Shown: positions 25,270-37,820, numbered from the stretch's first letter. The stretch is 64,000 nt of DNA from Petrosia ficiformis (GCA_947044365.1 OX345636.1:10312001-10376000); one strand, 5' to 3'. Translations and numbers: made by a program. Notes: a model not told the origin generated them from the letters alone.

Positions 25270-25870
25270 TTTTTTCCTCTAAGTTTAAGTGCAGTATTTT
25301 CAGCACATCCTTTGTTATTAATAAGTGGCTTACATAGAGCAACCAGTATTGTCTGCCATGTATATGGTTTAGTCATCATTTGCTGCCATTTGCAAAGACC
25401 ATTGTCATACATCCATTAGGGTCACGTGGTTTAGTAACCCTTATACTGTCTAGTACATCAGGCTCCAGACCTAACTCTATACCAACATCTTTCCACTTGT
25501 GCTCAAGACGACCAACATATTCCATTAAAGATGCTAATGAAGGTTTTTCCTCAGCAAATTCATTATACATGTCTAGAATAATTATAAAGTTATAATTATT
25601 ATCAATAAATAATAATTCTTACCAGAAAACTGTTTAAGTTCGGATAGTGTTACATGTATTTTATCAGCTATATCATGTCTTTTCACTTCTCAGAGCTTTC
25701 TGAAGAGTAGACCAACAATAAGTGTGTTATGTCTCCAACATTCTGTGATTCAATGACATCCAAAAATTCTCTAATCCAAGAGCCAACCCCAGCTGTTTAA
25801 CATTTAATACATTAAAATATAATAAATATAACTTGACTTACCTTATGCCAGTCCGTATGTAATGGCACAG
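25270..25870 (-). pseudogene. Third copy of the Death-domain gene 3' end, broken
   Basis: On the minus strand this matches the 3' exons of the gene at 27567. The last exon starts at about 25578 and runs through FAEEKPSLASLMEYVG and GIELGLEPDVLDSIR, then a lost base turns VKW into a stop (about 25376). The next exon upstream (about 25640-25800) still shows LGLALGL, but frame shifts and the loss of its middle segment break the Death domain. It is the most diverged of the three copies. Confidence 0.8.
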
Positions 25871-26005
25871 CAATTATATACAGAAAATACAAAATGTAAA
25901 GTATAATGATGCAATAGCAGTACAGAACCTTCACCACAAGTGTGATTGGTAGACAATAATGATTACTGACAAAAATAATTGCAGACAATGCTCCATTAAT
26001 ATTAG

Positions 26006-26222
26006 CCCTTAGAGCACTGAACATGAGAGGAAGCTGCACCCACTTCAAACTCTGCTGAACAGGGAGGGAGACAACAACCTTTGTAATTCCCTCATACTGT
26101 ATATTCAGTGGCCAAAAAGCCATCAAATGTTTTAGCCATTTTCAAAGGCTTATCACCGAAACCAACATTTAAAGTGTTTCATCATGCTAGGAACACACTC
26201 ACAAGAACATGTGCTCTAAGGG
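26006..26222. mobile_element. piggyBac-type MITE
   Basis: The ends CCCTTAGAGCACTGA and GTGCTCTAAGGG are inverse copies. The right side is followed by TTAA and the left preceded by TTAG, consistent with a mutated TTAA target site. It has the same ends as the element at 47427-48025. Confidence 0.8.
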
Positions 26223-27221
26223 TTAAGAATTAATTATAGCATTCAATGAAAACCATGCCTCTCATGAATAAATAATTACATAACACACAATAATTATTAT
26301 AATCTCAGTATAATGATGTGCTTTAATTAAGTCAATATACAATAAAACATTTGTAGCACCCTTTAGAGTGCATTACGTGTTTTATTATGACACCTGGCTT
26401 GACTTAATGCATACATGCATTATGTGATTTAAAGTGCTGGCAGGAGATGCCTTTCCTGCAAACTCGTTGGTCATGGTTTCATGACATGCATTACTGTAAT
26501 TATTATACCGAGTTATTATATATATTTGTGTGTGTTAAGTTAATTAATTATTCCTAATGGGCTTTGAATAGCGTGGTGATACTGAAAGCAAATCAATGAC
26601 TGCAGCACTGATTTGGAGTTGTAAAGATGTGCAGTCTCTCTCATGTCATTAACATAGGATATCAATAGCCAGTGTATCTGTAGTATAATTCCTAGTATAA
26701 GAAGTAAGTAAAAAACAAGTGGAGCTGGAAAGTGGCCTTCTTTGGCAGAACGTAATCAGACTAGAGAGAAAGCATAGAGCAAGCTCAGCAGCCACTAGCT
26801 GCTTCAATTTTATTTGATTTGAAGCAGCAATTTGACAGCGATAGGCTTCAAACAAGATAAGTTATATTTCCATGTATTCTTTTGCTCCTGAAAGTGGTGA
26901 AATGCTAACGATGATGAGTTATGAAAGTTGTTAAAAATTTAAAAGGTGTTTAGAAAAAGTCACTTTAGATTCTTGTATTGATTTTATATTTAGATCTGCT
27001 GGTAGCTCTCAAAGTCCCAACACTGTAAAAATAAACTGGTTATTTTAACCCTTATATGGTTACTGGAGTTTCAATGCTGTATTGATAATAAATATTGTGC
27101 TTGTTATTACAAATTTTCATTCAATTATCTGTGGAGAACAAAGTTATTTGTTGACAAATTTCACAACTTTTTACTTGCAATAACTTTTTAAAACATTTAT
27201 GTATGTATTTATGTATGTACA
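26223..27221. other. No gene recognised
   Basis: AT-rich sequence with one short repeat at 27015-27085 (AACACTGTAAAAATAAACTG) of a family seen also at 11130 and 39480. Confidence 0.45.
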
Positions 27222-27304
27222 CTTCCATATAACCCTATATAAGTATTTACACTGCTATAAAGCATAATATAAAGAACTGTACTTATGTAGGGTTATATGG
27301 AAGT
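27222..27304. repeat. Short hairpin downstream of the caspase gene
   Basis: ACTTCCATATAACCCTATAT is mirrored by TGTAGGGTTATATGGAAGT. It is the core of foldback family A and is retained in part at 52434-52500 next to the paralog. Confidence 0.7.
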
Positions 27305-27566
27305 GATTGTTTAATTTTTGCTCCTATATGTTAACCGACCTTGAGGTTGATGGCAAACATTCAGACAACAACTCTATCACCACACTTGAAGCGTGTGATA
27401 ATCATAACGATACATGCATAAAAGTACTATTGTCATTTTTCTATTACAATCATTTCTCTATACTTATACAGTATTTCTACATGTCTTAGAAAATATAAAA
27501 AAATAATAAAGTATCTTCAAAAAGTTTATTTTTGTTTCTAGTTATAATTATTTTTATAGTGTGCAG

Positions 27567-29239
27567 CTACTTTCCTTTTTTGTTTTCTCTGAGTATATTT
27601 GCAGTTTTTTTGGCACACTCTTTGTCATGAACAATTGGCATACAGAGAGCAACCAGTATGGTCTGCCATGTATAAGGTTTAGTCATCATTTCCTTCCATT
27701 TCACAAAGGCTTGGGTCATACATCTATTAGGGTCACGATAGTTGCCAATTTCTATACTGTCTAGTACATTAGACTCCAGACCTAACTCAACACCAACAGC
27801 TTTCCACTTACTCTCAACATGACAGCCAACATATTCCATTATACAATCTAATGAAGGCTCATCCTCAGCAAATTCATTATACATGTCTAGAATAATTATA
27901 AAGTCATGACAATTATCAATAACTAATAATTCTTACCAGAAAAGCTTTTAAGTTGGGATCGTCTTTCATGTATTTGATCAGCTATATCAAGTCTTTTCAC
28001 TTTATCACTTCTCAGAGCTGTCTGAAGTGTAGACCAACAATACATCGAGCAGGATTTCTGTTTCCACAGAACAAACATCTCACGACAACAGCCTGTTACA
28101 TCTCCAAAATTCTGTGAATCAATGACATTCAAGTCCTCAATCTGGTCTAATCCGAGAGCCAACCCCAGCTGTTTAAGAATTATTACATTAAAGTATAATA
28201 AATATAATTATTTAATTGGACTTACCTTTTGCCAGTCCGTACCTAGTGGCTTAGCAACAACATTCATCAATTCTGACATTGTAGGCTTCTCATCTGTTAC
28301 TTTAACAACAGCCACTATAATTATACAGAAAATATAAATGCCAAGTATAATAATTAAAGCATAGTGAACCCATAAAACATTAACATCAAAGCAATCTCAA
28401 AATCTATTTCAGGAGCAGGAATAAACATTAAAGAAATGAAAAATATGGTTCGGAGCCCTTCAATTATAGTAAGACATTTGTAATAACCTGCAGATGGAGG
28501 TTTATCAGTATCCTCAACACCTATATAAAGATATAAACATGTTAAATGATAAATTGCCATTTTAATACATAACATATGTAGTATGTACCTTGATATATTT
28601 TGAGATCTCCACTATAAAAGTTTTTATCATCAAGTACTGGGTGCTGAATGTATTCTAAGTCAAGATTTTCCTGTACGTATAGGTTTGCCTTTTTAATTAC
28701 ATTTACAACGGTATCGTCGACCTCCCTAAGGTGTCTAGCAACTTCAGGCATCCAGTAAGATCCATCATACTTTACAATAGAAACACTATCATCTTGTGTA
28801 GCATAAGCAATAAGGTAGTTTCTTTTCACTCTCTTTGGTCTTTGTTCCAGTTCAGTGTAACCACGACACGAATCAAGAAGAAATATCTTTGGTATTTCAT
28901 CTCCAAAAAGGTCAACAATGTGATTGACAAACTCCGTCAGCCATATAACCACCCCATCGTTACTCACTATGTATGACTGTCCTTCTTTCTTGCCACCATG
29001 GCCTGAAAATGCTATGAATACAGATTTATACTTGTACTCATTTGCAAGTTCAGCAGCTTCTATAATTTCTTTCATCATTTCTTGTTTTGTCTTATCTTCA
29101 GCTATTACTGTGTCAAAGAAAGGTTTTCCAAACGTCTTCTTTAGTTCAACGAGATCCTGTTTAGTTTCAGGGAGTTGCTCATCTTTGTCTCGAGACATGT
29201 ATGTATTTGTGATAATCACTGCTAGGCTCTTGCAACCAT
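27567..29239 (-). CDS. Caspase (C14) with two C-terminal Death domains, 3' six exons
   Basis: Minus-strand exons in transcript order are 28589-29239 (caspase), 28488-28520, 28226-28314, 27937-28168 and 27567-27886 (stop); all junctions are GT-AG and in phase. The caspase exon holds KSLAVIITNTYM, catalytic His in AFSGHGG (residue 81 of the exon) and catalytic Cys in LLDSCRG (residue 125), then a p10-like part with YLIAYATQDD and DGSYWMPEV. So p20 and p10 sit in one exon without an obvious Asp linker. The Death domain 1 spans two exons (KPTMSELMNVVAKPLGTDW, then LGLALGLDQIEDLNVI). Death domain 2 is in the last exon (ESKWKAVGVELGLESNVLDS, CMTQAFVKW, YTWQTILVAL). Caspase first and Death domains last is the reverse of the usual order. 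Expected role: apoptosis or innate signalling protease. The 5' exons probably lie at 36516-36986. Confidence 0.85.
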
Positions 29240-29287
29240 CTATATATTTATACATAGAATTTATATAATTATATATATTAATTATAT

Positions 29288-30482
<1,195 letters not shown>

Positions 30483-31051
30483 CATATAATATAATTTATA
30501 TAATAATAATTATATACCTATGCCACCATGTAATTATTATAATTATATAATAGGGAGAATAAATCACAATATCACGAACTTGAGGTTATATAATTGATTT
30601 ATATCCTTCTGTATATGATAAGAATAAGATATACTGAATGTTGCTAGGATACTTTATTACACCATACTGTTCAACATTCAAATAGCGATGTTTGTTATTT
30701 TGTCAAGAGAGAAGACTACCTACCTACCCTTGTTACTCAATTTGGATTCAGAAAGCAATAATGTCACCTCTGAGTTTGCTAAGCCTTCTATCTATGTTCC
30801 TAATGAAATTGCTGTTGGTGCTTGCTATAATCTTAGCAACGGTATCTGAGAGTATGGTAGGGATGGCACGGAAAAAAATGGCTGCCCATACATTTCAATT
30901 TCAAGTGATCTCTGGTAATATATACAGATAGGTTTTAATACACACATACCTATTCATATCTAGTGTTCTTATGACTGCCAACACCCTCTAGATGACCAAA
31001 GATTGTAGAGAACTGGCGAGTGCAAAATCTGCTTTATATCAAGTCTTGACT

Positions 31052-31611
31052 TAGTCTGACAAGCGCAGCCCCGCCTATACTTCGAAACGGATCGGCATCA
31101 ATATAATTATGATGCCTGCCCCCCAATCAGATCACGTGATACCATAAACATAAAATTACGTTCAGAAAAAATGGAGTGCCGCTGAAGAGCAGAGGGGATG
31201 TGGATATTTTTAAAGGGGAAAGATTTGTTTGTATGTCTTACAACGGAAGAAGTGCCTGCTATATGGAACTCTTCTAAAGACCTTTCATTTGATTTTAATG
31301 GAACTGCTTCAAGGTCTATAGTTTGTTGTTTCTTTGTCTGTAAAGCCTGCAGTGTAGATATTTTCCCGCTCTTTGGATATAGAAGTCCTTTTAAGTTAAA
31401 AACATCACAATTTCTCCATCTCACTTGTATTTCGGTACAGTCTCTACGCGGCAACAACTACCATAATTACAATTATTGCATTTTTTCATCCTGTCACATG
31501 ATTATGGTTGAATTTGTATGGTTTCCCCACATTCCAACGAAACTACTTGTTGTATTACAGTTCCCCAGACCCTTCTTTTCAAAGTATAGTAGGGGCTGCG
31601 CTTGCCTGACT
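31052..31611. mobile_element. TIR element with 10-bp target duplication, Pack-MULE-like
   Basis: The element is bounded by AGTCTTGACT on both sides (31042-31051 and 31612-31621). Its ~31-bp ends are imperfect inverse copies (left CAAGCGCAGCCCC and CTATACTT; right AAGTATAG and GGGGCTGCGCTTG). A 10-bp duplication fits Mutator-type insertion. The interior holds one long minus-strand open frame (31107-31457). It sits inside foldback copy 3 and so is younger than it. Confidence 0.8.
31107..31457 (-). CDS. Unrecognised open frame carried by the TIR element
   Basis: The 116-residue minus-strand frame has a normal, hydrophilic composition (RRDCTEIQVRWRNCDVFNLK, LYPKSGKISTLQALQTKKQQ). It does not resemble a transposase I know. 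It occupies most of the space between the two TIRs and may be a captured host exon. Splice-like ends were not established. The opposite strand is also open (31198-31755), so coding status is unproven. Confidence 0.35.
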   Translation of the reverse strand: MLPRRDCTEIQVRWRNCDVFNLKGLLYPKSGKISTLQALQTKKQQTIDLEAVPLKSNERSLEEFHIAGTSSVVRHTNKSFPFKNIHIPSALQRHSIFSERNFMFMVSRDLIGGQAS

Positions 31612-32829
31612 AGTCTTGACTATAGTCACTATATAATTATTATTTTTCAGACAAATGTTTTTTTTTGTCTGTTGAACTATTACAATGATTCTAGCACCAC
31701 ATTCATAGTAAAATTCATAGTACAAATGTTGAGATGCTGTCTTCAGATACCATAAAAGAGACAGTTTCAACGACTGCAAAGACTTGATCTCGGCTTTTCC
31801 TGAGTGATTCATTAATCGAGCCACATGGAATTGCTTGCGCATGCGCATTTGTATTCTCAGAACATGGAAGCTAATATTAAAGCAAATACTGCATGGGAAT
31901 GCTGAAACAGAATGGTTGACAGTGACTTAATACTACTTTCTGTAGGACTGCAGACAGTGCTGTAAGTGAAATAGAGAATAGACATCATCAGGCTGTATAA
32001 GTAATAGAGAATCAACTTATAAAAGACTGACATTCATTGGTGAACAAACTTTAATGCATTTATGATTGTATGATTTCATATAATTACACCAGTATTTCCA
32101 AAAAATTATTCACGTCATTCAGACAATAGAAACAAAATAAGAAATAAAAACAAAAATAATAAAAAACATTTTAAAAAGATGTAGGGATGTCAAACCCTCA
32201 AAAGCATGCGAGTTGGGAGGCTAACATAGGACCCAAAATTAAACAAACCATTCTATATAACCTTACATAAGTACAGCTCTTTGTATTTTGCTTTATAGTG
32301 ATATAGGTACGTACTTATGTAAGGTTATATGGAAGTGGTTTGTTTAATTTTGAGTCATATTTTAGCCTCCCAACCTTGTTCCCATACTTTTGCGGTTTTG
32401 ACATCCCTACACCTTCTTTTATTTTTATTGAAAATGTTTATTACTCTTGTATAAATATATGTAAACAGGAGGAGTATAACATTGCTGTTCACGTTTCGTA
32501 TATAAGCGGGCTGCATCAGAAATTCTTTTATCGTAGTTTGATAACGACAAAAAACTGAGTGGGTGTAATTTTGTGTACTACTAAAAGGAAATAAGAAACA
32601 GGAAATGAAGAAACATGGAAATAACCCATGATCACACGATCACAATTCTAACAGACTATAGGCTCTAATAATATGAAATTTAATTCTTCCTAGCACTAAA
32701 GGGAAGATGAGCACCGCTATAAGTATAATAAAAGTCAATAATATTATTTTAATAACATTTCAAAAAATGAAAGAGCATGTATAGGGAAATCGAAACAAAA
32801 AAGCACAGAAACAAGATTGTGTGGAAGTT

Positions 32830-34057
32830 TACCTCATTAATTATTGATCAAGGTGGGGCTAAGACATGTATGAGTATTATGCATGTTAACGTATATGTAA
32901 CTGTACACAACACAATGTTAATGAGGCACACCTCTCAGATGTTTGTCAATATACCAACAGTTATTATAGTGTATGTGCATTAATAACATGGTGGCACTAA
33001 ATTTCTAGTGAATCTCTTTTTTAAACAGTTCTACAGACAGATGCATATTTTTGGCAGCAAATGTATTACTACCAGTCCATGATGAATCAATAGGCTGCTG
33101 TACTATATGCTACTAACCATAGCTAACAACCCTACATAAATATAGCTTCTTTGTGTTTGCTTTTATGTACTAGCTCTATTTATGTATGTAAAAGTGGTTA
33201 ATTTAATTTAGTTGCTAAAGTTTTTGTGCACTGTACATGCATGTTTTGACTTTGGATCAACCCACAAATGCTATTAATTTGCAATACATGTAAGCTAAAT
33301 TCTGCAACTCTGTATTGAAATCTTAAAAAATAATGCTTACATCTCTACCCACTGCTTAGTATTTGAGCAGCGAATGTTTTTACCACTGCTGAGTCAGTTC
33401 AAGTGCTAGTCTTGACTGTTCAAGAGAGACGAGTAGGGCTCAGTTATTTATCATTATTATATTATTATTTGTCATCAGTATCATATTATTATTTGTCATC
33501 AGTATCATATTATTATTTGTCATCATTATTTGTCATCAGTATCATACATAATTATAGCATGCTGGATTAGCTGCTCTATAAAAGTATAATTTATTATGAA
33601 CATAATTTGCTTCTACGGAATTCGATGCTCTCATACCACAAATAGCTCATGTAGTAATTACTTAATGATGTAAATCATTATTCATGGCTGGATAATTTTA
33701 TTAGTGGGGGAAAGTGTAACTAACCTATAGAATATATAAACTGTTACTAGTAACACATTACTAAACAGATATGAAAAAAAACATACATACATACATACAT
33801 ACATACATACATGTACATAAGATAGTAGATATTGAGTAATATGTTACTAGTAATAGTTTATAATATAGTTTATATATTACTGACTATAGAATATATAAAC
33901 TATTACTAGTAACACATTACTAAACAGATATGATAATTACTATCTTATGAGTAACACATGACCACACGTCACAATAGGTAGAGTATATGTATGACCACAA
34001 AATATATTTATGACTAAATGAGAATTCTTGTGTCTAGACTAGTAGACTATGAAAAAA

Positions 34058-34089
<32 letters not shown>

Positions 34090-34665
34090 CATACATGTAC
34101 ATACATGTACATATATACATGTACATGTATATATGTAGGGTTGTTTGCTATGTGGTTGGTTAGTAGCATATAACGTTTTGAGTACAGCAGCCTATTGATT
34201 CATCATGGACTGGTAGTGATAAATTTGCTACCAAAAATATGCATCTGTCTGTAGAACTGGGATTCACCAGAAATTTAGTGCCATGTTATTAATGTATAAT
34301 AACTGTTGGTTTATATTGACAAACATTTGAGAGGTGTGCCTCATTAACAATGTGTTGTGTACAGTTACATACATGTAACATGCATAATACTCTTAGCTGT
34401 ATATACCTTTCATCAATAATTAATGAGCTAAAGTGTTTGTGCACTGTACATGCACTTTGGATCAACCCACAAATGCTATTGATTTGCAATACATGTAGGC
34501 TAAATTCTGTAACTCTATATTGAAAATTTCAGATTTAAAAACAATGCTTACATCTCTACACACTGCTTAGTATGTGAGCACCGAATGTTTTTACTACTGC
34601 TGAGTCAGTTAAAGTGCTAGTACTGACTGTTCAAGAGAGATGAGTAGGGCTGAGTTATTTATCTA
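32830..34665. repeat. Nested inverted and direct duplications with ACAT microsatellites
   Basis: Block 32870-33135 recurs inverted at 34135-34395 (CAATAGGCTGCTGTACT / AGTACAGCAGCCTATTG). Block 33220-33450 recurs in direct orientation at 34428-34662 (TTTGGATCAACCCACAAATG). Between them are a TATTATTTGTCATCAG tandem tract (33440-33545) and (ACAT)n runs at 33781-33812 and 34057-34090. No coding exon. Confidence 0.75.
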
Positions 34666-35757
34666 TGGCATTTGACCATCTAAATTTGAGTGGAGTTGTG
34701 TACTTTAAGGGTTAAAAGAAGAAGCTATCAATTGATAAGTGTAATACACATAGAAAATGAAGCTAAGAAAACATATTATTGTATCATGGAATGATAATAC
34801 AACAATTATTTTAAAGTACATGTTCATTGAATACTTACTAGCTTGAGAAAGCATTCAATGGAACATGTACTTCAGTATATGACATATTGAAATGCAATTT
34901 AGCCAATAATACAAATGAGAATCATAATATTGTATAAAAACAAATTGACTGGTTACTACTGTTGCATGAAATACTACTAATTATATTAAATTATAGTTGA
35001 ATCACTATAATTTTAGGGTGCTGTCTACTCAAATTCCATGTCAAAGATTTACTATAATTTATACTAAAGTACATGTAATTGTATAAGGCCATTGAAAAGG
35101 TTTGTAAACCCGCAAAAACATAATTCAATTTATAACAATTGACAATGTAAATTGAAACTCATGCTATTCCTTGCAACTGTACTAACCAGTAAAATTGTTA
35201 TTTGAACAATTTATTTTTTGCAGTGTGGGAGTTTGCTTGGGATTGGTAATTTGAGATTGTACTATCAAAATATAGGGGAGTGGGGGCGGCTTACTCAAAT
35301 TAAAGTGTGTTATTATTTATCTTTATAACAAGCTGCATTTCTATTACTAATACATATGACTGTACTAACCAATAAATTAGTTTTCATTTTTTTGCAATTT
35401 ATTCTTAATTTTTAATGACATGTTGTAATTTTGTACCAATCCTGTTTTTCAACAAAATTGAAAAAAAAAAAAATTAGGAGCGTAATTATTATTATAACAC
35501 ACTAAAATTTCAATGTAGATTCAACTCTGAAATAAATACATTTATATAATTATTATTATATATATATACCACTGTTTCAATTTGGACTATGCCTCCTTTG
35601 TGCATTTGTGACATTAGCTATTTACATGTTGCATTGTGATTTATTTGTACTGATAATGATATCAATATTATTGACAAGAAGGGCATCTATATGTACATGT
35701 AGTTTGGGCCAATGATCAAAAGCACCTCACTTTATTTTATCAAATTAAAAATTCAAA

Positions 35758-36292
35758 ATTGAAATGTACACTTCAAAAAAAGTTTGGTTATTTCCACCAA
35801 TCAGTTGGTTTCAGCATGCCAATTTAATAATATGCCTTTTCACACCATACTGCAGTATTAAGCTGTTGGAAGGCAGCAGTTTTGTAATTTTAATTTATAG
35901 TGTTGAAATGTTGTGTTCACAATGACTAAGTAAATTAATAGTGGAGGATGACAGATAGAATGTCAGTAATTATGTAAACTGACATTCTATCTGTCATCCT
36001 CCACTATTAATTTACTTAGTCATTGTGAACACAACATTTCAATTAAAATTACAAATTGGCTGCCTTCCAACAGCTTAATACTGCAGTATGGTGTGAAAAG
36101 GCATATTATTAAATTGGCATGCAATTGAATCATGAATAATTTACATGTTATTGTGAACAACATTCCAACACCGAAAGTTAAGCTGGCCTACTCTTCAACA
36201 CCTCAATTGAGCAGTAATGGGATATTTTGAGGTAACCTACTGATTGGTTGAAATAACCAAACTGTTTTTGCAGTGTAAGCATTTCAATTATA
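35758..36292. mobile_element. MITE with long internal palindrome
   Basis: The outer ends (AAGTTTGGTTATTTCCACCA and its inverse) are terminal repeats with a TTTGCAGTGT-type tip. Inside, arms 35815-35967 and 35976-36123 are almost exact inverse copies (TGACAGATAGAATGTCAGT / ACTGACATTCTATCTGTCA at the centre). A decayed copy is at 54116-54605. Confidence 0.8.
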
Positions 36293-36515
36293 TAGCACTC
36301 CATCTTTAACAGTGTATTTAGATGTGTGAGACTCCACATGAGGCTAAAACTAAAGTAAGTTAAATCATCCTGGCTTTTAGTGCAAAATAATTATTCTTAT
36401 GGCATGAATTAAGTAAACATAATATTTAACATAGTGTCTAGTATTGTAGTATGGTGACATTGTATGCAACATAATTATGTATGTATTTGTGCATGTAATA
36501 TTATGTTTCTTTTAC

Positions 36516-36986
36516 CTGGGTACTTCAAAACAAGTTCAAGCACTGTCATGTACCTTGCGCTATTAATTGTTAGACAGCTACAATGCCAATTATAAAACAT
36601 GGCAGGGAAAACAAGCCACTATATAATATTATCTGAGACAGGTGAGAGCTTTCGGGGATAGTGTTCATTTAGGAAATAGGGAGTGGCCATTTTTATAACA
36701 ACCTGCAATACGAACTAACTATATAATCATTATTCCTTGTAACTGTACTAACATGATAATTATTAACAATTTTGTATTTTGCGGTGTGCTTACCGTTCTT
36801 AACAGGTACATCAGTTACATGTGCAACAGGCAACTTTTCTGAGATTAAAGGAGTGCACGATTATCATTTCATCATAATAATATTATTTATTGCATTACCT
36901 GGAGAGGTTCTGTGTTCATAACCACTATCAGTAGATCCATCTGTTTGACAAGAGTCAAAAGCTTTGTATTCAGGTGTACGAGACAT
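36516..36986 (-). CDS. Candidate 5' exons of the caspase/Death gene, TM exon frame-broken
   Basis: On minus: exon 36899-36986 starts with ATG and reads MSRTPEYKAFDSC, ending with one base of a codon; exon 36794-36838 reads KLPVAHVTDVPVKN in matching phase; exon 36516-36632 encodes a hydrophobic segment (ILYSGLFSL, IIGIVAV). In the paralog at 52.7-55.3 kb the same three exons sit just upstream of the Death-domain exons, which is why I assign them to the caspase gene 7.3 kb away. Here the third exon has extra bases at GTAGCTGTCTAAC relative to the paralog and a stop results, so this copy may be disabled or spliced differently. The third exon ends in phase 1, matching the caspase exon start. Its own acceptor phase could not be reconciled with exon two. 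Confidence 0.55.
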
Positions 36987-37134
36987 TCTAAAGTTGCATC
37001 AATATACTACAGTGTTTAAAAATGCTATAATGTAACGCTTTATACTACCCAAAACCAACAATTGGCGAGCGGATGACGCAACGCGTGATCTTTCACTTTA
37101 GCCATTACGCCGAGGGGGTTTATATAATTATTAC

Positions 37135-37345
37135 TCTCGCCGCGAAGCGTAGGCGGAAGGGTATGGTGTGTGTCTGTGTGTGTCTGTGTGTGCGCAAACT
37201 TTGTGGAAAACTACGAACATTGGTGGCTCCAACGAGCTACTGGCAGACTTCAAATTATACAAGGATCAAAAATAACAAGAGGCTTTTGCTAAAACCCTTC
37301 TGTTATAAAGTTATTAGAATTTTTATAACTCACGGTTACTGTTTC
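37135..37345. repeat. Inverse copy of the repeat at 1640-1850
   Basis: It starts at the CGCGAAGCGTAGGCGGAAGG end, runs through a GTGTGTCTGTG microsatellite and ends near ATAACTCACGGTTACTGTTT. A 93-codon frame crossing it is a repeat artefact. Confidence 0.7.
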
Positions 37346-37406
37346 CAGACTTGACAAGACTCTTGGGGGCATCTGGACACATCAAAACATAACTACTCCT
37401 GTATCA

Positions 37407-37820
37407 TGGCTATCGCTAGCAAAGCACTACTTAAAGCAAACAAAATTGGGGTAGTGCTGACAGTGTGTAAACTCTGGCAAATGGAGGGAACATTTATGCA
37501 AACAGACAGAAGCGATATCTTCTTTATTGTCGGGTAGCGATGCTCTGGTGGTCCTACCGACTAGCTTCGGCAAATCTATGATTTAGCAAGCATTACCTTT
37601 GTTATCTGTGTATCTTGGACAGAGAATGTCTCCAATGGTCCTTGTAATGTTTCTGCTTGTTGCCATAATGAAGAATCAAGTGGTGCTGATGAAGAAGAAA
37701 GGGATCAATGCAGCCTTCATTGGTGAAGAGCAGCAAAACCAGCAAGTGATTAGTACAATTCGTGCTGGTCACATACTACTAGTTTATGGTAATCCAGAGG
37801 CTATATTGTCAGCTAGCTGA
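37407..37820 (+). pseudogene. RecQ-like helicase fragment, broken
   Basis: Three frames together show a RecQ-type helicase: Walker A LPTSFGKS near 37560 followed at once by a stop, then PMVLVMFLLVAIMKNQV (the motif Ia region), KKKGINAAFIGEEQQ and ILLVYGNPEAIL. A Met-start frame (MAIASKALLKANK) lies upstream. The sequence stops before the DEAH box. Dead fragment. Confidence 0.7.

Larger units (their letters stand above)
30848..32500. mobile_element. Foldback repeat family A, copy 3
   Basis: Left part with GGGATGGCACGGAAAA (30862) and terminal hairpin (arms about 32160-32290 and 32310-32440) as in copy 1. It is interrupted by another element at 31052-31611. Confidence 0.75.
35500..37080. repeat. 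~1.5-kb segment shared with 53880-55410
   Basis: The segment and 53880-55410 run parallel from ACTAAAATTTCA through the 5' exons of the Death-domain genes to GGCGAGCG near CGCAACGCGTGA. Together with 27180-28608, which pairs with about 52430-53880, this shows that one locus arose by duplication. Confidence 0.85.

Noticed and set aside
25812..26126. 104-codon minus-strand frame with hydrophobic stretches
   Set aside because: It crosses from the pseudogene intron into the TTAA miniature element, so it is composite.
26649..26855. 68-codon minus frame
   Set aside because: No motif, no splice context; the opposite strand is equally plausible.
28354..28575. Frame FIPAPEIDFEIALML as a coding exon in the long caspase copy
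   Set aside because: It is interrupted by a stop here; in the short copy it is open, so it is mentioned there only as a possible alternative exon start.
37073..37354. 93-codon frame with VCVCVCLCV
   Set aside because: It translates a GTGTGTCTGTG repeat inside a dispersed element.
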